The notes beneath the pieces are model-generated. The model was not told where the DNA came from, made no database searches, and saw nothing but the letters and a program-made list of their open reading frames with translations. From NCBI GenBank assembly GCA_035620975.1, contig DASPFV010000150.1, positions 1-25,674 of the forward strand: a DNA stretch of 25,674 bases, read 5' to 3'. The translations under genes and the position numbers were made by a program. Every line of letters begins with the position of its first letter. Position 1 is the stretch's first letter. Source of the DNA: DASPFV01 sp035620975 (lineage in GTDB: Bacteria > Acidobacteriota > Vicinamibacteria > Vicinamibacterales > 2-12-FULL-66-21). Below are positions 13,027-20,463 of the stretch, in pieces.

Positions 13027-14601
13027 CTAGTCGTTTCGAGGGTTCCCCTCCGGAATGCCGGCCGGCGAGCCGGCCACGGAGCCCGCCGCGCCGACGCCCA
13101 GCTGCTGCATGACGGCCGGCAGATTCAGGCCGAGCGCCTCGAGCTGCTGCAGCAGGCTGAACACCACCGCGGGGCCGGTCTTGGCGATGCGGCCGAGGCC
13201 GCTGCTCCCGCCCTCGCCGTTGCCGGAGCCCTGGTCGATCACGACGAGCTTGTCGATGTTACCGAGCGGGGCGGACACCGCGCCGAAGATGCCCGTGGAC
13301 GCCTGGAGGATCGCGGGCAGCTTCTCGAGGATCGTCTGGAGCCGGGCGGCTTCGTTGAACTGCTGCCAGGCTTCGGCCTTCCGCAGGATGGCGGCCGCCT
13401 CGGCGATCCCCTGCGCCTCGATCGCCTTGGCCTGCGCCAGACCGATGGCCTCGATCTTGGCGGCCTCGGCCCTCCCTTCGGCCTCGACCGCCGCGGCGCG
13501 ACCGACCCCTTCCTTCCGCAGCTTCTCCTGTTCGGCCTCGGCGAGCGCGATGAGCGCGGAGCGCCGGCCCTCAGCTTCGAGGATGGCGGCCTGCTTGGCA
13601 GCCTCCGCGCGGACGACGGCCGCCTGACGGTCGGCCTCGGCGGGCTTGATGACGGTGGCCTCCAGCTCTTTCTGCTTGCGCAGGACCTCCTGCTCCTGGA
13701 CCGAGATGAGCTCCTGCGTGCGCGTCCGTTCGATCTTCACTTCCTCGGCCACGACGAGCTGGCGCGCGCTGGCCTCCGAGAGCGGACCCGCCTGCTCCGC
13801 CTTGGCCTTCTGGGTCTCGATCTCGGCCTGATACTGCGCCTGGCGGATCATGAAGTCGCGCTGCGCCTGCGCTATTTCGGCGTCGGCCTGGAACTTCGCG
13901 CGCTCCCCGTCCTGCAGCGCGAGCGACGACTTGATCTTGGCGTCGCGCGTCGCCTCGGCTTCGCCGATGGCGGCATCGCGCTTCACCTCGGCCGTCCGCT
14001 TCTTCCCGAGCGCGTTCAGATACTCCTCGTCGTCGCTGATCTCCTGGATGGTGAGCACGTCGACGCCGAGCCCCATCTTCTCGAGGTCCGCTGCCGCCTC
14101 GCTCGTGAGCTTCTGCGCGAAGCTCTGACGATCGCTGTTCACCTCTTCCACCGTCAGCGTCCCGAGGATCGAGCGCAGGTGCCCTTCGAGCGTCTGGAAG
14201 ATGACCTTCTGCACCTCGACGTGCGTCATGCCGAGGAAACGCTCGGCGGCAGCCTGGAGCGAGGTCTCGTCTCCGCGGATCTTCACGTTGGCGACGGCCT
14301 TGACCGAGACGGGCACGCCCTTGAGCGTGTACGCCCGCCGGATCTCGAGCGGGATCGTCATCACGTTCAGGTGGAGGTACTCGACCTTCTCGAGGAGCGG
14401 AATCCGCAGCGCCGCGCCCCCACGGACCATCCGGTACCCGACCGTCCGGCCGTCGGGCAGCTTGCGGCGGCGTCCGCTCAGAACGGCCACGGCGTTCGGA
14501 GAGACCTTGATGTAGTTGCGGCTGATGAGGACGAAGCCGGCGAAGAGCGCGATCGCCACACCGAGAGCGATCGCGGGGATAGTGAGGAATTCGAGTTCCA
14601 T
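13027..14601 (-). CDS. Flotillin-like SPFH membrane scaffold protein
   Basis: The 524-residue protein resembles bacterial flotillins (FloT/YuaG, YqiK). An N-terminal membrane segment (about 8-26) is followed by an SPFH/band-7 domain (about 30-220) and a long Ala/Glu-rich coiled coil (about 220-430) with repeated EAxA patterns such as AEAEQEKLRKEG, AAVEAEGRAEAA and AKAIEAQGIAEA. A Gly/Leu-rich C-terminal tail is likely involved in oligomerisation. Flotillins assemble membrane microdomains and are usually encoded with an NfeD protein, as here: nfeD lies 12 bases upstream on the same strand, and GAGG sits six bases before the ATG. The pair therefore forms one operon driven from the promoter at 15178-15206. 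Function as a scaffold is family knowledge; the client proteins are unknown. Confidence 0.94.
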   Translation of the reverse strand: MELEFLTIPAIALGVAIALFAGFVLISRNYIKVSPNAVAVLSGRRRKLPDGRTVGYRMVRGGAALRIPLLEKVEYLHLNVMTIPLEIRRAYTLKGVPVSVKAVANVKIRGDETSLQAAAERFLGMTHVEVQKVIFQTLEGHLRSILGTLTVEEVNSDRQSFAQKLTSEAAADLEKMGLGVDVLTIQEISDDEEYLNALGKKRTAEVKRDAAIGEAEATRDAKIKSSLALQDGERAKFQADAEIAQAQRDFMIRQAQYQAEIETQKAKAEQAGPLSEASARQLVVAEEVKIERTRTQELISVQEQEVLRKQKELEATVIKPAEADRQAAVVRAEAAKQAAILEAEGRRSALIALAEAEQEKLRKEGVGRAAAVEAEGRAEAAKIEAIGLAQAKAIEAQGIAEAAAILRKAEAWQQFNEAARLQTILEKLPAILQASTGIFGAVSAPLGNIDKLVVIDQGSGNGEGGSSGLGRIAKTGPAVVFSLLQQLEALGLNLPAVMQQLGVGAAGSVAGSPAGIPEGNPRND

Positions 14602-14613
14602 GGGGACCTCGGA

Positions 14614-15153
14614 CTAGTGTCTCCTGACGACGACGACCTCCCCGAGCACCTCCTCGACCCTGACAGAAGCGTGCTCGGGGATCGTCTGCCCATCGTGGGC
14701 ACGGGCAATCTTGTCGATCAGCTCCTCGCCGAGGCGACAGCGAACCTGGCCGACGCCATCGGCGGGAATCGTCACGATCACGCGGGCCGTCTGCCCGACG
14801 AGCTCCGCGGCCCGCACTTCAGAGCTCGCCTGCTGACCATAGAGGAACCGCGCGAACGCGTAGACGGCGCTGCCGAACGCGAGGCCGCTCGCGAAACCGA
14901 CTCCGGAGGCCGGCAGGGGCGAGAGCCCGTAGTGCGTGGCTATCGCACCGAACCCGCCGAACGCCGTGATGAACACGCTGATCACCCGCGAGCTGAAGAA
15001 GCCCGGCCCGCCGTGATCCAGGTCGTGGTCGAGGCTCGCATCGAAGAAATCGAAGATGCCTCCGAACACGAGCGAAATCAGGAGCAGGGCGAACCCAAGA
15101 CCGCCAATCACGAGGAAGACCGTGAAGGCGCTCAGCGAGGAGAGGAATGCCAT
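14614..15153 (-). CDS. NfeD/YuaF-like membrane protein, flotillin partner
   Basis: The 179-residue protein has three likely membrane segments (about 10-34, 55-75 and 80-104), an acidic/His loop DASLDHDLDHGG (38-49), and a soluble C-terminal OB-fold (about 117-177) beginning ELVGQTARVIVTIPADG. This is the short NfeD (YuaF-type) arrangement. It lacks the ClpP-like protease domain of long NfeD proteins. NfeD OB-folds are encoded next to SPFH proteins and are thought to act with them at membrane microdomains. It is the first gene of the nfeD-flotillin operon. No strong Shine-Dalgarno precedes the ATG at 15153. Confidence 0.88.
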   Translation of the reverse strand: MAFLSSLSAFTVFLVIGGLGFALLLISLVFGGIFDFFDASLDHDLDHGGPGFFSSRVISVFITAFGGFGAIATHYGLSPLPASGVGFASGLAFGSAVYAFARFLYGQQASSEVRAAELVGQTARVIVTIPADGVGQVRCRLGEELIDKIARAHDGQTIPEHASVRVEEVLGEVVVVRRH

Positions 15154-15166
15154 TCCACCGGTTCAG

Positions 15167-15194
15167 GGAGTGTGCTCACTCTAGGGAACACTCC
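15167..15194. promoter_or_regulatory. Dyad around the nfeD -10 box, possible operator
   Basis: GGAGTGT at 15167-15173 and ACACTCC at 15188-15194 form a perfect 7-base inverted repeat with 14 bases between, centred on the -10 element. The position is what a repressor site would have. A chance dyad of this size in an intergenic region is possible, and no regulator gene is nearby. Confidence 0.35.
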
Positions 15195-15206
15195 GACGGA
15201 AGTCAA
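15178..15206 (-). promoter_or_regulatory. Sigma70-type promoter of the nfeD-flotillin operon
   Basis: On the minus strand TTGACT (15206-15201) and TAGAGT (15183-15178) are spaced by 17 bases. Transcription would begin near 15171, leaving a leader of about 18 bases before the nfeD ATG. Confidence 0.6.
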
Positions 15207-15247
15207 ATGCCGCATGGCCTTCCGCAACCGGCGGCTCGGAATCCGCC

Positions 15248-17413
15248 CTACTTCGCGAGCGGGTCCGGCCGGAGCTGGACCTTCATCACCTTGGGCGGCG
15301 TGCCCTTGCCCCCTTCCATATGGAACGGCGTACGCGTGCTCACGGTCGTCCACAGGCCGCGGCCCTTCCAGCCCGCCTTCGGGTCGTCGATGCGGCCGTC
15401 GAGCCATTTGGTGTAGTAGCCCATCGGGTACGGCACGCGCAGCACGACCCACGCACCGTCCTTCAGCACGAGCAGGCCTTCGGACGCATTCCCGGTGTTG
15501 ATCGGCACGTTGCGCCCGAGCCCCAGCGTGTCGAACTGGTCGACCCACGTGTAGTAGCTCGCCTCCGCGCTCCCCGGATCGGTCACGCCCTTCAATTGCG
15601 GGAGCGGCTCCTGATAGAGGGTCCACCCTTCGGGGCAGTGCTGGCCCGTCGCCTTCGGCCCGTTCAGCGGACCCTTGCACTTGCGGCGGTCGAAGCTCGC
15701 CAGGTGGCCGCTCGCGAGTGCCACCCAGGCTACGCCATCGCGATCGATGTCCATTCCGCGCGGCGAGAAGCCCTGGACTCGCGCGCCCGGATTGTTGAAC
15801 GGCGGCTCGTATACTTCGACGAGTGTCGTCTCCGGCGGGTTCGCGCCCGGCACCAGGCGCACGACCGCACCGGGGAAGCCCAGTACCGATCCCCAGACCG
15901 ACCCGTCGGGTGCTGGTGACACGGCGTAGAATCCTGCGCCGTACCGCTTGTCCTTTGCCGGATCGACGGGCTGGTCCGGCTCCACGTAGGCGTCACGCTT
16001 ACCGTTCCCGTTGGTATCGATGACGAGCGCCGTCCATCCCTGCGACTTCTCCTCGTCGCCGGTCTCGTCGAACATTCTCGTGTTCAGCCAGCCCACGACC
16101 TGTTGCCCGCCGCTCGTCCAGAGCGTGTGGTTCGCGTCCTCGGCAAACATGAGGTGATGCGTGCTGAAGCATGTGCTGATGTGGGTCAGCTTCTGCGTCT
16201 TCGGGTCGTAGACGGCGAGGTGGCGGCCGGCTCTCGCCAGCGGATAGAGCTGCGCCGACGGGTGTGCCGACCCTGCCTTGCAGAAATCCGGGTTGTCGGG
16301 AGGCCTGACCGTGGAGGTGATCCAGACGCGGCCCAGATGATCCAGCATCGGGTTGTGCACGTTGTTCTTGCTCGTCCAGATCACTTCCGCGCCCCAATAC
16401 GGCGATGGCTGCACCATCAGGGGCGAGGTGGGTGCGGTCGCTGGATCGCGGACCGTCAAGGGCACCCTGCCTGCTCGGTGTTGCACGGGGTCGAGCACGG
16501 GCAGGTAGTCGGCGCTCAGCTCGAGCGCGCCGTAGAGTGGGCCATCGGCGTTCAGGGTCGGGTTCCGCCGATCGGTCGAAACCAGGTCGTGGAGATAATG
16601 CCGGGGATCCGCCCAGTCCCAGATGGTGATGACGACGTTCCGCTCCAGTCCCTGCGGGCGCGGCGGCGCTGGCGGCACTTCTCCGGCGGCGATGCGGTCG
16701 GTCCAGTCAGCGAACATCGCCAGCGCGCGGTCGCGGCCGAGCGAGTTCAGCCCGTTGATCATCTGGGCGCCGGCCTGGCCGGACTGCAGGCGCCGCTCCC
16801 AGGCTGCCGTCGACGACGGGAAGACCCCCAGCTCCTTCGGAATCTCCCGCGTGCCTTTGGTACCCAGTCCATGGCACGCGGTGCACTGTCCCGACTTCAG
16901 CAACCGGAGCCACTCCGCCTGCGTCTTCAGATTGGGCGAGACGCCGTTCTCGGCCGTCCCCGGGAACTCGCTCTTGTCGGGCACGCGCATCAGCGAGAAC
17001 CAGTAGCCGGACGGATAGTACTCCGCCGCCGCACGCGGCGACGGCGCCGGGACGGCCTTCAGATCGAGGCTGCGTCCTGGCTGGACCTTCTGCCTGGGCG
17101 AATCCACGAGGCCGTAACCGCGTACCCACACCTCATAGCTGGCCTTCGGGAGGTCCGGAACCAGGTACCGGCCGCGATCATCGGTCACCACGATCCGCGC
17201 GAACTTCGTCGGCAGATCCGTGGTCTCCGCGATCACCCACACGCCGGCTTCCGGTCCTTGTGGACCGGAGACGACGCCGGTGATGTCGTCCGGGTCGACT
17301 GGAACCTGAGCCCCGGATCCCTGTCCGCGGAGCGCCGTTCCCGAGATCATCAGGCCTCCGCCGCAGGCTGCTGCCACGAGCGCCGCCGTTGCCATCCTGG
17401 TCATTCGACGCAT
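15248..17413 (-). CDS. Secreted carboxypeptidase-regulatory-like / cytochrome c / beta-propeller protein
   Basis: The protein has 721 residues from the ATG at 17413, with an ideal GGAGGG Shine-Dalgarno. An export signal (1-30; Cys17 preceded by VAAA could be a weak lipobox) is followed by a carboxypeptidase regulatory-like beta-sandwich (about 44-120: DITGVVSGPQGPEAGVWVIA, TDDRGRYLVPDLP). A cytochrome c module follows, with heme site CTACH at 177-181 and a candidate axial Met218 in QMINGL. The rest (about 255-721) looks like a beta-propeller of the NHL/virginiamycin-B-lyase-like kind, with recurring blades such as GRVWITSTV, HTLWTSGGQ, GSVWGSVLG and GVAWVALASG. The predicted location is periplasmic or on the cell surface. 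A redox or binding role is inferred; I cannot name a substrate. The domain order resembles uncharacterised acidobacterial proteins. Confidence 0.85.
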   Translation of the reverse strand: MRRMTRMATAALVAAACGGGLMISGTALRGQGSGAQVPVDPDDITGVVSGPQGPEAGVWVIAETTDLPTKFARIVVTDDRGRYLVPDLPKASYEVWVRGYGLVDSPRQKVQPGRSLDLKAVPAPSPRAAAEYYPSGYWFSLMRVPDKSEFPGTAENGVSPNLKTQAEWLRLLKSGQCTACHGLGTKGTREIPKELGVFPSSTAAWERRLQSGQAGAQMINGLNSLGRDRALAMFADWTDRIAAGEVPPAPPRPQGLERNVVITIWDWADPRHYLHDLVSTDRRNPTLNADGPLYGALELSADYLPVLDPVQHRAGRVPLTVRDPATAPTSPLMVQPSPYWGAEVIWTSKNNVHNPMLDHLGRVWITSTVRPPDNPDFCKAGSAHPSAQLYPLARAGRHLAVYDPKTQKLTHISTCFSTHHLMFAEDANHTLWTSGGQQVVGWLNTRMFDETGDEEKSQGWTALVIDTNGNGKRDAYVEPDQPVDPAKDKRYGAGFYAVSPAPDGSVWGSVLGFPGAVVRLVPGANPPETTLVEVYEPPFNNPGARVQGFSPRGMDIDRDGVAWVALASGHLASFDRRKCKGPLNGPKATGQHCPEGWTLYQEPLPQLKGVTDPGSAEASYYTWVDQFDTLGLGRNVPINTGNASEGLLVLKDGAWVVLRVPYPMGYYTKWLDGRIDDPKAGWKGRGLWTTVSTRTPFHMEGGKGTPPKVMKVQLRPDPLAK

Positions 17414-17426
17414 CGGCTTCCCTCCG

Positions 17427-17484
17427 CCACGGAAGAACACGGACGAACACGGTGCCACGGAAAAACACGGACAAACACTGACAG
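17427..17484 (+). repeat. CACGGA-type repeat cluster D
   Basis: CCACGGAAGAACACGGAC at 17427-17444 is followed by degenerate copies (CGAACACGG, CCACGGAAAAACACGGAC, AAACACTGAC). The first 18 bases have a perfect reverse complement at 17657-17674 in cluster E. The cluster begins inside the leader of the cytochrome/propeller gene, about 14 bases before its ATG. Confidence 0.85.
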
Positions 17485-17614
17485 ATACAAGAGGCCGGAG
17501 GACCTGGAACTCTGCGCCGGCACTCACCCTGAGGTCGAGCGATCGAGCCGGTTGGATCAGCCGGAGTATGCCACGTAATCCTCCAGGCGGGTGTCCTCGA
17601 CCTCCGGATCTGAA

Positions 17615-17734
17615 TCCGTCCGTGTCCGTCCGTGTTGTTCCGTGGCCTCAACGTCCGTCCGTGTTCTTCCGTGGCCTCAACGTCCCGTCCGGGTTGTTCC
17701 GTGGCCTCAACGTACGTCCGTGTTGTTCCGTGGC
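17615..17734 (-). repeat. Four-copy 29-30-base tandem array E ending at the mutL stop
   Basis: On the plus strand the unit reads GTCCGTGTT(G/C)TTCCGTGG followed by CCTCAAC. Four copies run to 17734, with the GGCCTCAAC segment at 17644, 17673 and 17703 and a truncated GGCTCAA at 17732. The period is 29-30 bases, longer than in array C because of the added CCTCAACGT spacer. On the minus strand the spacer reads TTGAGGCCACGG; the last copy is TTGAGCCACGG, whose TGA is the mutL stop codon. Confidence 0.92.
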
Positions 17735-19507
17735 TCAAATCCGCTGGAAGTTGCGCTCGATCTCCCGGCGCGTCATCCGCAGGACGACCGGACGGCCGTG
17801 CGGGCAGACGCTGGAATACGCCGTCCGTCTGAGCTCGTCCAGGATGTAGCGCATCTTCGCGAGCGTCAACGGGTAGTTCGCCTTCACCGCGGCGTGGCAG
17901 GCCATCGTCGCGGCGATTCGGCGCAACGCATCTTCCACGCGCGAGCCGCCGTCGAGGCCTTCGAGGTCGTCGGCCAGCGCGCGGATCGCCGCCTCGCAGT
18001 CGGCGGGCTCCAGTATCGCGGGCACGGCGACGAGGCGGAGGCTGTTGCCGCCGAACTCCTCGACCTCGAGGCCGAACCGGTCGAGGGTCGAGTTGTGCCG
18101 CGCGACCACCTGACGCTGCGCGGGCGAGAGCTCGATCAGGATGGGGGTCAGGAGCCGCTGGCTCTCGAGCCGGCTGGCGGTCAGCTTCTCCATCATCTGC
18201 TCGAACAGCACCCGCTCGTGTGCCACGTGCTGATCGACGATCGCGACCCCCTCGTCGTCCACGGCGATGATGAACGTGTCGCGGAACTGCCCCAGGGGGA
18301 TCATCGGGCGGATGTCGGCCGCGGAAACGGCCGGGGCGACGCCGCCAGTGGAGCCCTCCGGCAGCGCGTCCGCCGGCGCTGTGCCGGCGAACGCACGGAA
18401 CGCCGCGTCGTGCTCGGCGCTCCACCGGCTCCCGACCGACGCGCCGGACAGGACCCCCGGCAGCGGCGCGGCGCGCGGCGCGTCCGCTCGCGCGGCGAAC
18501 GGCGTGAACTGCAGCTCGGGGACGCGCCCCTGCCCGAGCGCCTCTCCGAGGGCCCGGCGCAGCACCTCGTGCACCAGCGACTGTTCGAGGAAGCGGACTT
18601 CGGCCTTGGTCGGGTGTACGTTGACGTCCACGCGGTCCGGCGCCAGCTCGACGAAGAGGTGCACTTCCGGGCTGCGTTCCTTGATGGTCGCCACCGTGTA
18701 CGCCTCACCGATCGCGTGCGCGATCGTCCGGTCGCGCACGATGCGCCGGTTCACGAAGACGTTCTGGGCTCCACGCACGGGCCCTTCGTCGCCCAGTGCC
18801 GCGATGTAGCCGTGCAGGCGGATGCCGCCCGCCTCCTTGCGCACCTCGATCAGATCGGGGCGCTCGCCGAAGAGCTGGAAGAACCGCTCGGCGAGGCCGC
18901 GGGCAGGCGGGCACTCGAGCAGGCGGCGGGAACCGCTCGTCAGCGTGAACCCGATCTCGGGATAGCCCAGGGCGAGCTGGGTCACCAGTCGTGAGACCTG
19001 GGCTGACTCCGCCGTGTCCGACTTCAGGAACTTGCGGCGCGCCGGCAGGTTGTAGAAGAGGTCGGCGACGTCGATGCAGGTTCCTTCCGGCGCCCCCACT
19101 TCGCGCTCGGAGGTGACCGTACCGCCGCTCACCCGGATCTCGGTCCCGCTCGCCGCGCCTCTCGCCCGGCTGCGGAGCACGAAGTGAGACACGGACGCGA
19201 TGCTCGGGAGCGCCTCCCCTCTGAACCCGAGCGTTCGAATCGCGGCGAGATCCTCGGGTGAGGCGATCTTGCTGGTTGCATGCCGCTCGATGGCGAGCCG
19301 CGCGTCGTCGGGCTCCATGCCATCGCCATCGTCCTCGACCCGGATGAGCTTCTTGCCGCCGAATTCGATGACGACGGCAACACGGCGCGCGTGAGCATCG
19401 AGCGCGTTCTCGACCAGCTCTTTGACGACCGACGCCGGACGCTCGACGACCTCGCCGGCGGCTATCTGATTGGCCAGGTGCGGCGGCAGGCGGTGAATCA
19501 CAGCCAT
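17735..19507 (-). CDS. mutL: DNA mismatch repair protein MutL, endonuclease type
   Basis: The 590-residue protein couples mismatch recognition by MutS to strand incision. The GHKL ATPase domain shows ELVENALDA (30-38), DDGDGM (59-64) and GFRGEAL (94-100). The C-terminal dimerisation domain carries the metal-binding endonuclease motif DQHVAHERVLFE at 425-436, which fits DQHA(x2)E(x4)E with Ala replaced by Val, plus ACHAAVK (536-542) and CPHGRP (568-573). It therefore should nick DNA itself, as in bacteria lacking MutH. The start is ATG 19507, overlapping the corA end by 10 bases; no strong Shine-Dalgarno. It is the last gene of the glyS-ppdK-corA-mutL series. mutS is not in the window. Its stop codon lies within repeat array E. 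Confidence 0.96.
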   Translation of the reverse strand: MAVIHRLPPHLANQIAAGEVVERPASVVKELVENALDAHARRVAVVIEFGGKKLIRVEDDGDGMEPDDARLAIERHATSKIASPEDLAAIRTLGFRGEALPSIASVSHFVLRSRARGAASGTEIRVSGGTVTSEREVGAPEGTCIDVADLFYNLPARRKFLKSDTAESAQVSRLVTQLALGYPEIGFTLTSGSRRLLECPPARGLAERFFQLFGERPDLIEVRKEAGGIRLHGYIAALGDEGPVRGAQNVFVNRRIVRDRTIAHAIGEAYTVATIKERSPEVHLFVELAPDRVDVNVHPTKAEVRFLEQSLVHEVLRRALGEALGQGRVPELQFTPFAARADAPRAAPLPGVLSGASVGSRWSAEHDAAFRAFAGTAPADALPEGSTGGVAPAVSAADIRPMIPLGQFRDTFIIAVDDEGVAIVDQHVAHERVLFEQMMEKLTASRLESQRLLTPILIELSPAQRQVVARHNSTLDRFGLEVEEFGGNSLRLVAVPAILEPADCEAAIRALADDLEGLDGGSRVEDALRRIAATMACHAAVKANYPLTLAKMRYILDELRRTAYSSVCPHGRPVVLRMTRREIERNFQRI

Positions 19508-20463
19508 CGGCGCCGCCGGAACCACGACAGCATCAGCAGGCTCGTCGCAACCATGATGCCGGCGATCCACCAGAACTGGCTGGACTCGCCGCCCGGCAGG
19601 TGCGGGAGAGGCACGTTCATCCCGTAGAGGCCGGTGAGCACCGTCAGGGGCATGAAGATGGTCGCGATGACCGTCAGCACCTTCATCACGGTGTTCAGCT
19701 GGTTGGACACGGCCGAGAGATGCGCGTCCATCAGGCTCGTGATGCGATCGGCGAAGAACAGCGCCTCGTCCGAGAGGCGGACCAGGTGATCGTAGACGTC
19801 GCGGAAGCGGTACGACATGCCCTCGGAGATCTGCCCGAACTCCCGCCGCGCCAGCCGGCTCACGACGTCGCGCTGCGGCATGATCACCCGGCGGAGCGAG
19901 CTGACGTCGCGCTTGAAATCCAGAATCCTCCGCGCGAGCCTCGGATCCGGCCGCTCGAACACCTCTTTCTCGAGCTGGTCGAGGCGAGCGCCCAGCTTCT
20001 CGACCTCAGGGCGGTAGTTGTCGACCATCGTGTCGACGATGCGATGGAACAGCGCGACGGGGCCTTCGCCGAGCGCGCGCTCGTTGCGGACGCAGATGTC
20101 CGACACCCGCGCGATCGAGCGCGACGTGCCAGCGTGAACGCTGACCAGGTACTGCTGCCCGAGGAAGAAATCCACGTCCTGCGTCCTGAACTCGTGCTCC
20201 CGCGCCTTGAAGTCGATCCCGTGGAGGATGACATACAGATGGTCGCCGTACAGCTCGACCTTGGGGTGGTGGATCTCCATGAGCGCATCCTCGATGGCGA
20301 GCTCGTGGAAGTGGAACACGTCGGCAAGGACGCGGGCGTCCCCGGGCGCGGGATCGCTGATATCCACCCACACCCATGCTCCGCTGCCCGGGCGGAGCCA
20401 GTCGGGGTCCACCCGCTCGGCATGGCGGGTGGCCCCGTTCTGGTGGACGAAAATGGTGGTCAA
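19498..20463 (-). CDS. corA: CorA-family magnesium/cobalt transporter
   Basis: The 321-residue CorA forms a pentameric inner-membrane channel for Mg2+ (also Co2+ and Ni2+). The N-terminal cytoplasmic domain (about 1-240) ends in a long helix leading to two membrane segments (about 258-279 and 297-314). The signature YGMN is at 280-283, and the loop PLPHLPGGESSQ contains acidic residues typical of the ion entrance. The C-terminus is strongly basic (FRRRRWL). The start is TTG 20463, overlapping the TGA stop of ppdK as TTGA. An AAGG lies about seven bases upstream inside ppdK, so translation is probably coupled. The 3' end overlaps mutL by 10 bases. Confidence 0.95.
   Translation of the reverse strand: MTTIFVHQNGATRHAERVDPDWLRPGSGAWVWVDISDPAPGDARVLADVFHFHELAIEDALMEIHHPKVELYGDHLYVILHGIDFKAREHEFRTQDVDFFLGQQYLVSVHAGTSRSIARVSDICVRNERALGEGPVALFHRIVDTMVDNYRPEVEKLGARLDQLEKEVFERPDPRLARRILDFKRDVSSLRRVIMPQRDVVSRLARREFGQISEGMSYRFRDVYDHLVRLSDEALFFADRITSLMDAHLSAVSNQLNTVMKVLTVIATIFMPLTVLTGLYGMNVPLPHLPGGESSQFWWIAGIMVATSLLMLSWFRRRRWL

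Larger units (their letters stand above)
17414..17734. other. Gene-free interval with inverted repeat clusters between mutL and the cytochrome/propeller gene
   Basis: About 320 bases without a gene. Two repeat clusters of opposite orientation (17427-17484 and 17615-17734) enclose about 130 bases in which I recognise nothing beyond scattered short CCGGAGG/CCTCCGG complements. Open frames through the clusters encode SSVFFRG-type repeat peptides and are not genes. Whether transcription from the glyS operon stops here is not clear from the sequence. Confidence 0.65.

Noticed and set aside
12949..15501. Plus-strand open frame of about 850 codons opposite flotillin and nfeD
   Set aside because: A GC-driven antisense frame: low complexity, no domain, and the minus-strand genes are clear.
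17615..17734. CRISPR-like 29-30-base periodicity
   Set aside because: The whole period is conserved, including the would-be spacer, so it is a tandem duplication.
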